From Lineus longissimus (lineage: Eukaryota; Nemertea; Pilidiophora; Heteronemertea; Lineidae): a DNA stretch of 64,000 nt. The position numbers and the translations under genes were made by a program. Below the pieces are notes generated by a model that did no database searches, had not been told where the DNA came from, and saw only the letters and a list, made by a program, of their open reading frames with translations. Below are positions 40,699-53,649 of the stretch, piece by piece (within the stretch, counting starts at the first letter, position 1; each line of letters begins with the position of its first letter). The stretch is taken from positions 14,698,599-14,762,598 of the forward strand of contig NC_088309.1 in assembly GCF_910592395.1 (NCBI RefSeq). Direction: 5' to 3'.

Positions 40699-41115
40699 TC
40701 ATAGTTGACGGACAATGGACAAGACCAGACGACATAAGCTCACCAGTTTAGCTGAAAGACAGCGTTTAAATGGTGCCATAGAGATTTTAAAGAACCTCCC
40801 TCCTACGTGATTTCCTAATGAAGTTATTTGTGATGAAAGCATCATTTGAGCCCTCTTCACTGAAGTCGGCACCTTTTCGTTCGATTTCCTTGGTATCTCA
40901 CAGATATAAAACTGAATAAACTTGAGGGTGCTGCATTTCATTGGATATTGAATGTCAAAAAGGTAATACAGTGCCATGAGGCATGGTAGACCTTTCACGA
41001 TATCTAGGTCCTCACAGTCCTCTGTGACTTCCAAGCTATCCATTCTTATGCAAGCCCTCATTGGCTTGAAAACACCACCCTCAAACACAATCACCGGATG
41101 CGGCTTCTTTGGATC
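40699..41115 (-). CDS. Terminal coding exon of the SAM-domain gene
   Basis: The acceptor TATTTTTAG precedes GATCCAAAG at 41115. The exon reads DPKKPHPVIVFEGGVF and continues open to the stop at 40699-40701, about 138 codons. It holds the conserved hydrophobic core with FDIQYP and FIQFYICEI. Confidence 0.75.
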   Translation of the reverse strand, partial: DPKKPHPVIVFEGGVFKPMRACIRMDSLEVTEDCEDLDIVKGLPCLMALYYLFDIQYPMKCSTLKFIQFYICEIPRKSNEKVPTSVKRAQMMLSSQITSLGNHVGGRFFKISMAPFKRCLSAKLVSLCRLVLSIVRQL

Positions 41116-44100
41116 CTAAAAATAGAAGTCAGAAAATGGGGAGTTTTTTGAATAAAACATGCATGAGTCTGAACAACATTTGTGAAAATCTTTGCCACTA
41201 ATGTCTCATATCCTTGAAATGAGAAAGTTGAGAAATTATAAAATTATTTGGAAGCCATGTGTCATCCCCGTATGTGTCATCCAAGTATAGTTTATTGATG
41301 TTTTTTACCGCCGATTTTTCATGGAGATTGCAGCGCACATAAAAATAATTGGGAAACAGTATGTTGTTGTTCATTTCTCTTGCTACATGTAATTAAATGC
41401 GGCAAACTTTTAGACTACTAAGGAATCAAGATGGTGGGCACATTTTTTCTCATGATACCACTTAGTAGTCCTTGGTTGCTATGATGCTGAGGTGTAAAAT
41501 AAAGTAAAATCTCACCTTATCCTGAACCATCGAAATTTCCCTACTTTCATGAAATAATGATGGCAGCATCATCAATGCAGCATTGATCTTCATTGCTGAA
41601 AAAATGAGATACAACCAGTTAAGAAAATGTCACCGATACATTCACAGCCAAATATTATGCAACCAAATGTCCTTGGCCAATGAGCTGTTTCCATTCAGGT
41701 CATGTGATCAACATGATAAAACTTGTATCAGATTTTTCCAACAATGGAAAAGTCGTATCGGATCCTTAAAAAACTTGTGTTACGGACAAAATCAATGCAG
41801 GCCTACACCACACTTCTTCTTACTTGTTGACGTAAAATTCTAGCATCTTTCTATGGGATGGTCGTCAACCACGTTGTCAACAGGAACTTTCTGACAAAGT
41901 TAATTAACGTTATTCTCTTTGAAACTCTGGTAACTGGTACAGCTAGGACAAAAAATGACCATTTTATATGTTAAACAGGATGTAGTCTCCTTTTAAGTAG
42001 GACATGCGTCCACGGTGTGGTCCCGCTCGGCAGTGAGGTATCAGAAGCCAAGAAAGCAACATCACAATAATTATAAGAACTCAAAGTCAAACTATTTTCA
42101 ATATGATTTTCAATACTATTTCAGAGACATTTTAGAGTCCCCAGCTTTGTAAGTTTGATTCTGGTTGCCAATTTATATCAATTTCTCATGTCTTATATCT
42201 TTAGGTAAAATTAGCATTAGGCTTATTTCAATGATTATTAATTACAGATTGAACCGCCGCCGCCGCAGCTGCTGACACCAGCTCAGATGAACTACCTTTC
42301 ACCATCATGAATGCTAAAGCTACATGTATCACGAAAGATCTTAAGAATTACAATGAATAAAGGCGTGTTTCGTACAAAGGGACATTTCTTCTTAAATTTG
42401 ATCATAGTTTGGAATATCTCGCTCGAAATTACAACTTGTATCGGATAGTTCTAGATTTTTCAACCAATCAGATGTTGAAGTAACCCTGGTTGCTATGGAT
42501 CACCATGGCATCTACAAGAAACAAGCCATCCAACAATGGAAAAGTCGTATCGGATCCTAATAAAACTCGTATTGGATGGTTCTAGACTTTTCAATGCTGA
42601 TTCTAATACACATAATTGCATTTGGTTCGTTTGTTTACCAAGACATTTGGCTGCATATAGCAAATGATGGCTGGTTAAAGTCGTCCAATACAAATTTTAA
42701 ATGGTGCCGCCTGGACCATGTTGACCTAGCCTCCTACGTTATGTCCTCTTGACGCCCATGATAGAAGAAACCTGTTTCATTTACTTACATGCCCGAGACT
42801 CTGCGGATGTCTCCTTATCAAGCTGCTCCTCCAATTGGTTTAGCACCTCTCTATTGGAGTCCTTTTTTTTGCCCTCCTCCAGAATTCGCCGCCAATATTT
42901 TGTTAGATTGCGGCAAGTATTGCGCTCAATAGTTAAGCCATTGATCACATTCATGGTTGCAGTCAGCTGTAAGAAATAATGAGCACATTTGATACATGTA
43001 AAGACCCACCATTCTCTTCTATGCTACAAAGAATTTCTAATATGCCAAATTTGTAGATAAGATACGTGATACATGATATGTACATGACGTATGTCGGACA
43101 TCGAGATCATCCATCCTACAATTAGTAAATAATTATAGTATAGAATCAATTCTCTAATGTTGCCAACTACACAAAGGAAAATAGTCAAAGAAGGGACTTC
43201 TGTTGGCAGTGATTTTACTCACTTGGCGACAATTGCAACGTGGGTCCGACCTCGATGAAGACCGTAAAAGGTGAATCCTTGTCAGCTTTTACTCCCAAAA
43301 ATACTTACAAATCTTGGATGTTTAATCCAGGGGTAGCCTCTCATTATTTCGGCAGTTGTCTTCGTAGAAAATGTTAATGTGAAAAACTCCTTGTGCTCTG
43401 TGATGACATCTATAACTTTCTCCATGTTAGGATTCAGACGATTAGCTTCTATCGCTAAAAGAGACTGGGCGTCCCCAGAGCTCAGACAAGTGTCTGTCGC
43501 TTCATCACCAGATGGGCACTGCAATCAAATATGTGTTTGCATCAGTGAGTAAGCAAAACAACACGAGGTCATATTTAGGAAATTTATAATCATACGTCTA
43601 TCCATGATTCTTCTTCTCAAAAGTTAACATTTGGAGAAAAGCACGCTCTCATTTCTGATGTGGCATCCTAAGCTTCTACCTCGGCCTAGCTCTAGGTTTA
43701 ATCCTCTTCTACAGACAATATCAGAAAACAGATGTCACATTTGTGCCTGGATGCTGCAAGTTTTTGAGCATGGTCAAAAGGTAATTTTGGAGTGAGATGA
43801 CCACACATCGACATAAAAAGACAGAGCGTCTTCGATACCATCACTAGTCTATGACTAAACAATTATTTCTTGAACTTACAGGTCCTTTCTTTGGTGTCAC
43901 CTCAAGGTCTTCATCTGGCTGGTGGGGTTTTCTCCCCCCCCCCCCCACCAACTCGCCCAAACTTTCGTTTTGCTGCCTGCACAGCATCTAAATGAGTCAA
44001 TGGCCGCCAGTCCTTCCGATATTTGTTGCACAGATTTGCTATGAGAGTATCCTGAAAAAAAGTGCTCTCTGTTACTACATGTATTTTTGACCAAGCTGAA

Positions 44101-47100
44101 TTTGAGAGGGAATTAAATTCTGGACAAACTTCAGCATAACCGTTGTGTAGACTGATCTGCAAACACCATTAATACCAACTTTCAGCAAATTCGTATGCAT
44201 AATAACTGCGCTACGGCGTTGTGTATTAGTGGATTTCTATTTAATCGGACCACGATTAAATCGAACGGCCTACCCCTTTAAAGCACAAATACACTTAGTT
44301 AGTACAATACTTCAACCAACCTTTGCCAGCTTTTGTTCCAGGACGCAGATGTACTGATACATGTCATATGCCCCAACAACTGAAGGAAAACCAGATACAC
44401 TTACCTCTCCGTTTCCATTGATACCACGAAGGAATGGGTGTCGACCAACAAGACTCTTAACGCCTTGCCTGTATTGGCAGGAACTGGGGTATCTGAAAAT
44501 TTGAATAACTGTACTGTTCAGAATCGTGCAACCGAGTGTTAGTGCACCGTTTTTGCAAGTGCCTGACTGAAGGTAACTCCATGACACGTTCCTCGGGTTT
44601 TTACATCATTTTCACTAATGTTTTTAATGCTAAGTTCCTTGAATGAAAATGCCTAATCTATTTCATCATAGGCATGGTAGGTGGAGATATTTTCTGCACA
44701 GAAATTTGCATAGTTTTGATAATTTATGTCATTGGTGTCTCATACTCATAGGTGAACTACATTTAAAATGATTCTGGTTGATAGGGTGAACCAAACATTA
44801 GTCAGCCAGCCTGCTATAAGACATACACACTGAGTGAATACATATTTAAAGGTTTTGTGCAACTGTACTGTATTTATCAATATGTAGTAACTCACAGAGT
44901 ATACCGCATCATAAGGTCAACGAGATAACTAATCAACTTTGTCCTAAGTCCCGACTGCTCTTTGCGTAAAAATATAGGATCCTCCTCTTTTAAATGTTTT
45001 CAATGACTGGTGGTAATGAGGGCAATTGAAATACCAATGGCCAAGGCTGCAACGCTGGACCATTGACTTCGGCTGGATTGCCAGCAGGGACAGCTGCTGG
45101 TATGGCCAAAGGGCCAGGATTTCCAGTAACGTGAGGAACAGAGTCTCTGAAAAGAAAATTTGGTTCGATAATACTGGTGTAACCTTGACCATAGAAGGGA
45201 AAGTTTGGTTTTTTAAAGAAAACTCATCACTCAGTCACTATCGCTACCACTTCCATTTCCAAGGGGCGTAGCTAGCTTTTTGGTCTTGGGGCAAAAGGCT
45301 CTCTTGGCGGGCAAAATGACCCTTTTCGACATCTTTCGGCCAATATCACGGTCAAAAACACATATTTTGGTGACGCCTGGAAATAGGGTGCTGGTCAAGG
45401 ACATTGTCAGGCACCAAATTGTGATATTAGAGGCTTTGACAGGTACACATTTTGCCAAAACACCTCTACGGGGTGCATATTTGTGTTGGCCGAAAAACCT
45501 TTTTTTTAGAAGCCCAAAAACCTTTCCAAGGAGTGTATTATATTCACCAAAAATGTACTCACGTCTCATTTAGTAAGACTCTCCTTTTTTCAATGAAAAT
45601 TATTCTCCTCCTCATGTTCGGGATGAGCTCCTTGAACATATCTGCAGTCATCCCCACCAAAGTTGGACCATCAACATCATTACCTGTAATTGAGAATTAG
45701 GATAGATTTATACCAGTTCTTGTTTGGATCAGATTAAATATCAGCACGTGCTCCAAACCAGTTTTGTCTTGCAACAATTTTTAAACACCAGTGTCGAGTC
45801 CTTCACCAACCTCCTGAGGTCGACAGGCAGCATCACGAAAACGTAATTTTTCATTTGGTTTATCTTGTGATCAGATCAGAATACTAACCAACCTGTTTTA
45901 TCTACATTAGCCTATACCGCAAGGTAACACACTCATCATCAACGGAGTTCTTATATACATCAAGCCCATGGCAGTCTCTTTCTTGGCCCGGACAGATCGC
46001 AAGCCAAGACTTGCAGTCCTGGATGCGAAAACCATGGACATGCTCGTCAAAAGAATCTGCCATGTAGAGTTTGCCACAAATGATCCATTGCCCACGACAA
46101 TGCAATATATAAACAACTTTCATGAACAGTGGAATATTTTCCTCACGGAGCAGATCCACGACAATAAATTTCCCCGATGAATAAGTGTTGTGATCCATGG
46201 TAATCTGTTTGACACGCATGATTGATTCCTTCAAATCCGCTGATGGTAAAAGTGGCAAAATTTCCCTCCGCACTACAGGGGGGAGTTGTCCCAACTCAGT
46301 GTTCGAAACTCCAGCAGTTGATAAATAGTTCTTTCCAAAAAATCTCTCGAGTGAAGCTGCCACGATTGGTAGAGCTGGTGCCTCATGGCAAGGGTTTTGC
46401 ATGGGTTCCTATAATTGCACATTACACCAGCAATTCTCTTGAAGTACCGGTGCTTCCCTACAGTGAAATAGAATGATTTAGTACTACTAGTTAGTACCCA
46501 TTTGTGAATATTTTTCAAAAATGTCCACATCATTTGGGACTCTGGAGGGCTAACTATTGATTTTGGACATTTTCTGCTCGCACGGCATAGTGTATTTCTC
46601 CTAGATGAAATATGGCCAGGTTATTACTGTTTTGTGTCCATCTACTCATGTGCCAAGAATGAATGAGCAGTATTCAGAATCTAGGACTTACATGTATCAA
46701 CAAGGGGACGAAAAAATGAACGAGAAAAAAATTCGTGCAGTGCCTATATTATTGTTAGTCTTTACTGCACCCCCTGACTGGACTCTAAGCAACTTTCACA
46801 AATTTCTCAAAATACACTCTGTAAGTGTAACGTTATCAAATCATACATATGTAGACTTATTATCTGAACAGATTTTCTACAGCCTCCAGAGTCACAAACG
46901 ATGTGGATGTCTGATAGGTGTAAGGAATAAAATATTCTCCATACTACAGACATTACTTCACGTGTATTGCTAATACTATTTTCAAAATATTTGAGAAAAG
47001 TCTTTAAATTTTCACTTTTGAACAAACTGATGTAGTATTGTTAGTATTAGTAAGGGCATTTGGATTGAGTACGGTACCATTACCATACCAGTATGATGTG

Positions 47101-49807
47101 AAATATATGAAACACTATGAACTTAAAACTAAACCACATTTTAAATTGGATTCATTTGACTCACCCTCAAAACGCATCACCCAGAGTGAACGAAGGTTTC
47201 AAAACAGTGTAATCAACCGCGGGTAGTGCATCAGGAAATGCACCTTTGGGGTGAAGTTTCTTGGGTAAAGCTTCCTATACCCTTTAAGAAATCCATCTAT
47301 AAGTACCTTGAAGTAACCAAGCAAACTCTTTCGGAGAGCTGGGGCAATCACTATCTCCACAATCTCTCGGCGCTCAAGATACAGCAGCCAATGTGGGTTC
47401 TTTGTAGGCGGCAGACCAATCGTGGAAGCGAGAAAATATGGAAACAGCCTGAAAAGGCACCACTTCTGAGAGGCCGTCCCAGGGATGGTCCCGTCCTTCA
47501 GAACAGTCTTTGGTATTTGAACTGGCTTGCATGGTTTATCTGAAGGCCCATATTGGAATGTATCAATGCAGTAATTAAGTTCATCCAGTCTCAGAATTTT
47601 GGAGGACACAAGTTCCTGCAAAAGTAGCTTCAATAATAATGGTACTACTCCTTCCAGTAGGTCATGCATAATGTCTGGGGGAAACGACATTAGAGTGTCA
47701 AAGTAGCCCAGCTTTCGGAAAGGACACTTGCCTTTCACTCCATACAACTTTGAATTCTTAGGATCCTTCAAGACCTCCTTCTTCTGCCGCAAGAGACTTT
47801 CAGAGGTTCTCAACCATACCTTCTCCTCACAATGGAACTTATTTAACTGGCCATGTAAAACCATACAGAATCGACAAATTCGTCCAGTTGAAAACGAACA
47901 GCTGAAGCCTCCTGAGGCATGGGCAGACAAATTATCACAAGATATGGTAGCCACCCCACCATGAAGTCGATGAATGACGCTGCCTTGTTCAACAGTAATG
48001 CCTTCCACTTCAAGAATTTTCAAATCATCAATCAGAACCTTTAATACGTCTCCATAACTGTAACGCCGACTTTGAATGAGGTCATGAGGCACAAATATTA
48101 GTAAGTTAATATGCCTTAGCTGGGTCCTACACTTGGAGTTCAGATTACCCAAGACAAAGTAAAATCAAATAATTTTGTGGATTTTTTTCTGTGATCCAAG
48201 AGGATTTACAATTTGGAATTCATCGTTATACAAATGGAGTCTGATTGAATCCTTCTCCTTGAATAGAATGTGATCCTTGCACAACTCACCATCCACATAA
48301 TCAAGCAATTTGTCTTGATCAGTATTAACAGAATTAGCACCACTCCAGAAGTCACTCCAAACGTCTTCTTCGTTAAGAAGATTCTTAAGAACATCGAGGA
48401 TAGGAACATACTGATAAGTTTGGGGTTTACCATTGTCATCAGAGCCAAGTGTGATCTCAACAGGTTTTACAAGGTTAAAGTGATCCGTGAAATATTTAAT
48501 AACTTCATAGTCTGAAGTGACCCACTCCAATGACTTGAGGAAGACATTGTCATCTGACAGTAGGTCAAGGAGTTCATCATCCTCCTCAAAGTTGTAACCT
48601 TTATTTATCAGGTGAGACTTAATCATCTTACTATAATTTCTAGAGAAGAATTTTAACAAAAATTTGAACTCCTCCATAACAGTTCTATGGGTGTTCCGAG
48701 GAAGAGCATGCTTTTCTTGAAGCTTTATGATGAACAAACATACGTGCTCCTTGAATCCTTCAAGAGCGGCATGAAGATCAAAAGTATCCTCTCGAACAAC
48801 TGGAAAATCGTCATCATCAATATCCATAACACTATCAATATCATCAGTATCACTAGCAGGAACCATATTTTGTTCAACAGGCCTTTGGAATGAGTCTTGT
48901 TTGAATAAGTCAATGTGTTTTTTATATAGGTGCGTAACATAAGACCAATAGTTCTGGAATGGGAGATGGCATTTTCCAAATCTACATATTATGGTGAAAT
49001 TTGCCTCGTGCTGATGTGCTATACCAATGTGTTGAACTAATTTCAAGAGGGTAAACTTCTGTATACCACACCCTGGGCATGTGTACAAATGATGAAGTCG
49101 TCGCTGTTGTTCATCAGCCATGATGATCTACTAATCAGTTGAGTACTATTCAATTAACCAGTCTCGAAGTCAGACAAGAAACACGTCAGCATGCAGGCAG
49201 TTCAGGAAAGTCTGAAATGAGTAATGCAAGGGCACCTAAGTCTATTTTCAAAGGCCCACACCAAAAATGCGTTGCAGGCCACGATGACAAAAGACAACAC
49301 ACATTCACCTACGATAAATTAGTTCAATGGATTTTCAACAAAACAAAAGGGCCACACAACACAAGAGACTGATGTGTGGTTGCCGCCCAAAATCATGTGG
49401 AAAGATTTCGACACCTAACCACCTTTTCCTAAGAAAGATGATCGATGGGGGTACAAGATATGCATTAATACTTGCATTAGGGGATATACAAATGACCAAC
49501 ATTCTGACCCCCCATTTATCTCTTCTTGCTTCAGAAACAGCGTGGAAAGAGGGGGAAAGAGCGGGAACTTGGCTGGTGTAGCCAGAGCAGGAAGGATCTT
49601 GACCACATGCCTGCACATTGATAAAAAAACATGAAAACATGAGAAAATATACCCATATTTTCAGTTACATGTAGTAAGGGAAATAGCAGTAATAACACTG
49701 CATTTTTTATCGATTTTAGGAGATTTTTTCCCGAAACAAGAGTGAAAATTGAACCCCTTTTCGGTTTACCCGGAAAATCGTGAACGCCCCTGATCTATCA
49801 GAGTGGT

Positions 49808-49838
<31 letters not shown>

Positions 49839-52779
49839 CAGTGAAACCAAGATTTTAGGGTGTGCTACCAAAAAGCAATTTTCAGAAAACTGAACTTTGA
49901 TCCCTGACCTACATGTTACATGTGTTATGTAACAAGAGCCATTTTCTGTACAATTCACCCCGAGGTGATTATTATATCATCGTCCAATATTCCAATTTTT
50001 TTGTGGGAACTGACAAAAATCTAAATCCGAGGAACCACTCCAGTTGAAAAATACAGCTGACCTGAGGGAAAAAAGCAAGATGATGGATTAGAAAATCAAA
50101 TTCACTTACCCAAGAAGGCAGAAATGTCATCGTCTGTAAGACTGTCCATTTCATGTAGCCAATGGTTGACCTCCTCCTTCGTCCAATGGACAACATTTGT
50201 TCTTGTATCCGTAGACGTAGGCAGATCAGATTCAACAGCTGAAAACACGAAACATGAAATATGAAATAGTTCATTCAATGCACCCATGAACAAATTAGGG
50301 CAATGTGGTACATGCCCCAAACTGAGTGTTGTCAATAGGACCGTAGAGATGAACATTCCTTTTTCATCGACATGGTAGACATCCAGCGAAGAAAATTGAT
50401 GGAGAAAATTTATTCAGACACTCAGATTACGCCAGAACGTTCAGGTAACGACAAACTTGATGTGCAGTACCGGAAAGGCTGGAGGTATGTTTTGAGATAC
50501 CCATAATTTTTTAGGGTCCAGTCCCGTGCGTACTGAATATAACCACTAAACCTCCTTCAGAGAAAAACTGTGTTGCGCTCAGTCAACTACAATACAAATC
50601 ATGTACAGTAGAACCTCTCTAATACGGACAACTGTGGGACTGACATATGATGTCCTTTTTGGAGAGGTGTCCTGATTAGAGAGGTTGAATTGAACAACCA
50701 ATTTGGGACCAAAACTAGTGTCCTTTATAATTTATAGACAGGTTGTCCTTAATAGAGAGGTGTCCGCTAAGGGAGGTTCCACTGTATTAAATCAGGTTGT
50801 TGATACGTAGGCCATGGGACGAGTGTGAAAAATGTGAAGTTCCTTTTGACAAATTAGCGGGCAAATTGAAAACAGTCGTTTTTGGGTAATATGGGGGTGC
50901 TGATTTCAAAAATCAATTTTTCTCCCGCGTAAAGTTGCACATTAAGTCAGAAATGAGACCCTTTAATGGGCCTAATGGTCCCAAAGTAGGGGTCAAAAAG
51001 TTGATGTCATCGAAACATGTCAACATGGGTATCAAAATGAAGGTCTATGGGGGTACTTTAACATTGCATAGTTTTTGGCCCCCTTAACGAACCGTGGGAC
51101 CACCCAGGAAGGGTCAAACAGGGCAAAAGTGGAAACTTTGACCGCCTCCCATGAGCTTCATGGGCACCGCATGTGGATAAAAACTGTTTTATTCGACAGT
51201 ACTCACATATACCTTTTCATAGATACCCATGACGACACCCTTGGGCAAAAGGTTTTCGAGATCTTAAATTTGGAGCCTAAAAAGGGGTCAAAATTACTAT
51301 CTCGGCAACCCTTACCCCGAGAGTGTTGTCATGGGTATCATTTTGAAGGTCTATACGATTACTGTCAAATAAAACAGTTTTTATCCATTTATAGTCCCTA
51401 TGAAGATCGTGGGACAGGGTCAAAGTAACCACTTTTGCCCTTTTTTGACCATCCCTGGGGGGTTCCACGGTTCGTTAAGGGGGCCAAAAACTATGCCATG
51501 TTAAAGTACCCCCATAGACCTTCATTTTGATACCTATGTTGACTTGTTTCGATGACATCAACTTTTTGACCCCTATACTTTGGGACCATTAGGCCCTATT
51601 AAGGGTCTCATTTCTGACTTAATGTGCAACTTTACGCGGGAGAAAAATTGATTTTTGAAATCAGCACCCCCATATTACCCAAAAACGACTGTTTTCAATT
51701 TGCCCGCTAATTTGTCAAACGGAATCCTTTTTCTAGACACATTTTTGCCACTCTTCCCATGGCCTAACGTGGCCTTGGAATGAGCATACCGGTAATCAAT
51801 CTGGTTCTGGTTCCATCATCCATGATTTCATGATTCCATAATCCATCATCCATGATTCCATGATTCCTTAATCCATCATCATTCCATCCATGTGATTTGA
51901 GCAAGGACACTACTGCTCCTCTAGTCCTAGTAACTGGTACGTGATGTAAGTCCTCATCAACAACATGACATCTTCTGGACTATACATCAACGCGACCAAC
52001 AGAAACCCAAATATAGAAGAAAGCGGCTTAGTAAGTGCTGTTTAATAGAACTACTGCTCCTCCAGCCACCCAGGCCAGAGACCACGAAAATCCCACATAC
52101 CAATGCTTCAGACACCCTAAGAAATAAATTCTTAGGAGCACTATGTTCTCTTGGGTGTCTATTATATTGCTGGTATAGCTGGGATTTTTTGGTCTCTGGC
52201 CTCCTCAGGCAGCTGCTCAGCCTTCCTCAGATCCAAGAAGTACTAAAAAATAACTAGGCCTGCCTAGTATTGATGCCTCCTGTCATAGGCCCCTGAATGC
52301 TAATGAGCGGCCTATGCTCCTCCTGTATTGATATCCCAACATGTCCAATTGACCAATGTTTATGCAGTGGTGGTTTCAATGATTATTAATGACATCAATG
52401 AAGATTAACGCATGCGCACCATACATTTTAAGGAAGCGCGGAATTTGAATGCCTTGCATATTTTGCGCTTTTGTGCCGAAGAATTGGATATAATTTTTTG
52501 GAAAGGTCTACATTATTGCAAAGCCTAGAGCTTCAAGATCAATTCGAATCGAAAACAATTTGATTTCAGACATCAACAGATGGGGATATCAACTTCTTAG
52601 AGCGGTCAAACTGCGCTCAATATATGAAAATTGGAAACGCTAAAATTCTAAGTAAACTGTCTTCTTTATTCATCATAATATTCATATTGTGGGGAAAATG
52701 AATAGTCACCGACAATAAGTGGGGGATTACTAACCGCTGGGTTGTTTTTAGGAAAATGGATGTACTTACATGAAGCCAT
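40699..52779 (-). CDS. Ten-exon SAM-domain gene (SAMD3-like family), host-type
   Basis: Exons are inferred from the sequence: 52779-52770 (ATG), 50238-50110, 45683-45563, 45146-44896, 44492-44405, 44051-43880, 43518-43309, 42966-42789, 41595-41516 and 41115-40699 (stop). All have AG acceptors and GT donors (mostly GTAAGT or GTGAGT), and all junction phases agree. The product is about 550 aa. A SAM domain is split over exons 2 and 3 (HWTKEEVNHWLHEM; DGPTLVGMTADMFKELIP). A Pro-rich linker follows, then a YPF/HPFLR segment, and a C-terminal region with VFEGGVFKPMRA and ALYYLFDIQYP. The layout resembles the SAM-containing SAMD3-like proteins common in fish and invertebrates, whose function is unknown. 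Two exons need one-base corrections: exon 4 near 45000 (A-run), and exon 6 at the C13 run 43934-43946. Whether these are mutations or sequence errors is open. Confidence 0.75.
45563..45683 (-). CDS. Exon 3, second half of the SAM domain
   Basis: Acceptor AATTACAG and donor GTGAGT. It encodes the central and C-terminal SAM helices (VDGPTLVGMTADMFKEL, RRRIIFIEKRR). It enters in phase 1 and leaves in phase 2, matching exons 2 and 4. Confidence 0.75.
45902..49121 (-). pseudogene. Transposase-like gene nested in the SAM-gene intron
   Basis: The frame opens at the ATG at 49121 with a C2H2-type finger (CPGCG ... HIGIAH; CRFGKCHLPF ... HLYKKH). It continues through conserved segments such as FVPHDLIQSRRYSYGDVL, ISCDNLSAHASGGF, RICRFCMV, SFPPDIMHDLLEGV and KVHFLMHYPRL. 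Two in-frame TGA codons interrupt it (48165-48167 and 47199-47201). A donor follows MRFEG at 47165, and an acceptor at 46457 resumes with KHRYFKRIAG. A frameshift near 46330-46370 precedes the last frame, which ends at 45902. PDxMHD resembles the DxMH motif of CACTA-type transposases, so a CMC-like origin is suspected, not proven. Homologues with this layout are widespread in animals. Confidence 0.65.
46458..47164. other. Intron of the transposase-like gene
   Basis: The intron lies between the GTGAGT donor at 47159-47164 and the CACTGTAG acceptor at 46458. No gene is seen inside. Confidence 0.5.
49122..50109. other. Intronic sequence with poly-G tract
   Basis: The region lies 5' of the nested transposase-like gene and contains a 28-base G run at 49808-49835. 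No coding region is supported. Confidence 0.5.
50110..50238 (-). CDS. Exon 2, first half of the SAM domain
   Basis: Acceptor GTTTTCAG and donor GTAAGTG. It reads VESDLPTSTDTRTNVVHW then KEEVNHWL, the start of a SAM fold. It needs one base from exon 1, which the 10-base exon at 52779-52770 supplies. Confidence 0.75.
50606..50784. mobile_element. 179-bp TA-flanked MITE (Tc1/mariner-pogo type)
   Basis: It begins CAGTAGAACCTCTCT and ends AGGGAGGTTCCACTG, imperfect inverted ends, with TA on both sides (50604-50605 and 50785-50786). CAGTGGAACCTC-type ends with TA duplication are typical of pogo/Tigger relatives. Fragments of the same family are inside the 12543-13567 element. Confidence 0.8.
50808..51766. 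repeat. ~960-bp near-complete palindrome (long foldback element)
   Basis: Starting from TAGGCCATGGGA at 50808, sequence is complementary nearly all the way to the centre near 51290, then back out to TCCCATGGCCTA at 51766. ACG occurs on both outer sides (50805-50807 and 51767-51769), a possible 3-bp target duplication. ORFs 51075-51428 and 51277-51468 are products of the symmetry. Confidence 0.85.
51770..52769. other. First intron of the SAM gene
   Basis: Contains CCATCATCCATGATT-type short repeats (about 51820-51895). No gene is seen. Confidence 0.5.
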
Positions 52780-52904
52780 TTTGAAGAGATTCCTTTACAC
52801 CAGCAGGGACAAACGGACGACGCAAAAATGGCGAAAACTGGAAAACTGGCGGGCAGACAACATGATGTGCGCGCGCGACAAAATATCTAGCGTCACATCC
52901 GGAA

Positions 52905-53010
52905 AAGGGTGCTATGCATGGCACCCTAGCACCCTATAGGTAGGGTGCCATGCATAGCACCCTAAAGGTAGGGTACCATGCATAGCACCCTATTCATACC
53001 GTTTATGGCA
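52905..53010. repeat. GGGTGC(T/C)ATGCATA minisatellite copies
   Basis: Inverted and direct copies of AGGGTGCCATGCATAGCACCC. It is related to the array at 31551-31995, including a nearby GTGCTCTGC that mirrors GCAGAGCAC there. Confidence 0.7.
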
Positions 53011-53649
53011 CCCCCAGAGACGTGCTCTGCTTCCGACAAACGGCAGCCACTTGACAAGTTTGCGATGTAAGGCCTCGGTGAAGATGCGTTGTATTTAAAC
53101 GTCACTAATTTTAAAACAGTGACAAGCTATAATCTTGGTGTTTTGTCAACAGGCATGGTAGAGGCAAGCCCCGCACCCACGAAGGACAGGCCGGGCAGGA
53201 ATTGGCCCATCACAATTTTACATGTGTTTTTAGCAGATTCATGGCTGTCACGCGACATGTGAAACGCGGCTCGAGATTCCACTAACCGGCGGCGCCGGAG
53301 GGACGTAGGCTGGGGCAGTCTATTTCATGTTTCAATTGGTAGATCTACTAGTAATCGTCGTGTCTTACAGGGTGAGGGATAGGGACCACTCGGTGAAGGA
53401 CTAGGCCGCGGCCGGTCCACTGCGTCCGGACCGCCGTCAGGGGGTAGACTTCTGGGCTTTGACGACGAAGGCGCGTTCTATTCATCATCAAAAAGCCGGC
53501 GTCCCCCGGTGCCGTATTGGTAGAAAATACTTAACTGCATAACACTTAGCTAGTTCCTTTTCATTATACATTTATTTAAAGAGGGTCACTACACGGTGTG
53601 TATCGTGCAACGCTATGTGCTTGGATACTCCAAGCTAAACACTGCACAC
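53011..53649. other. Intergenic, GC-richer sequence
   Basis: The stretch about 53260-53520 is richer in CG dinucleotides than the surroundings. No gene was identified. Confidence 0.4.

Noticed and set aside
45231-45573. Overlapping ORFs of 97 and 112 aa on opposite strands
   Set aside because: They lie in an intron of the SAM gene between exons 3 and 4, have no recognisable domain, and each is partly a shadow of the other.
48165-48167. In-frame TGA as selenocysteine or readthrough in the transposase-like gene
   Set aside because: A second TGA and a frameshift in the same gene point to decay. No reason for selenocysteine in this family.
51075-51468. ORFs in the 51-kb palindrome
   Set aside because: Their similarity on both strands is a consequence of the palindrome.
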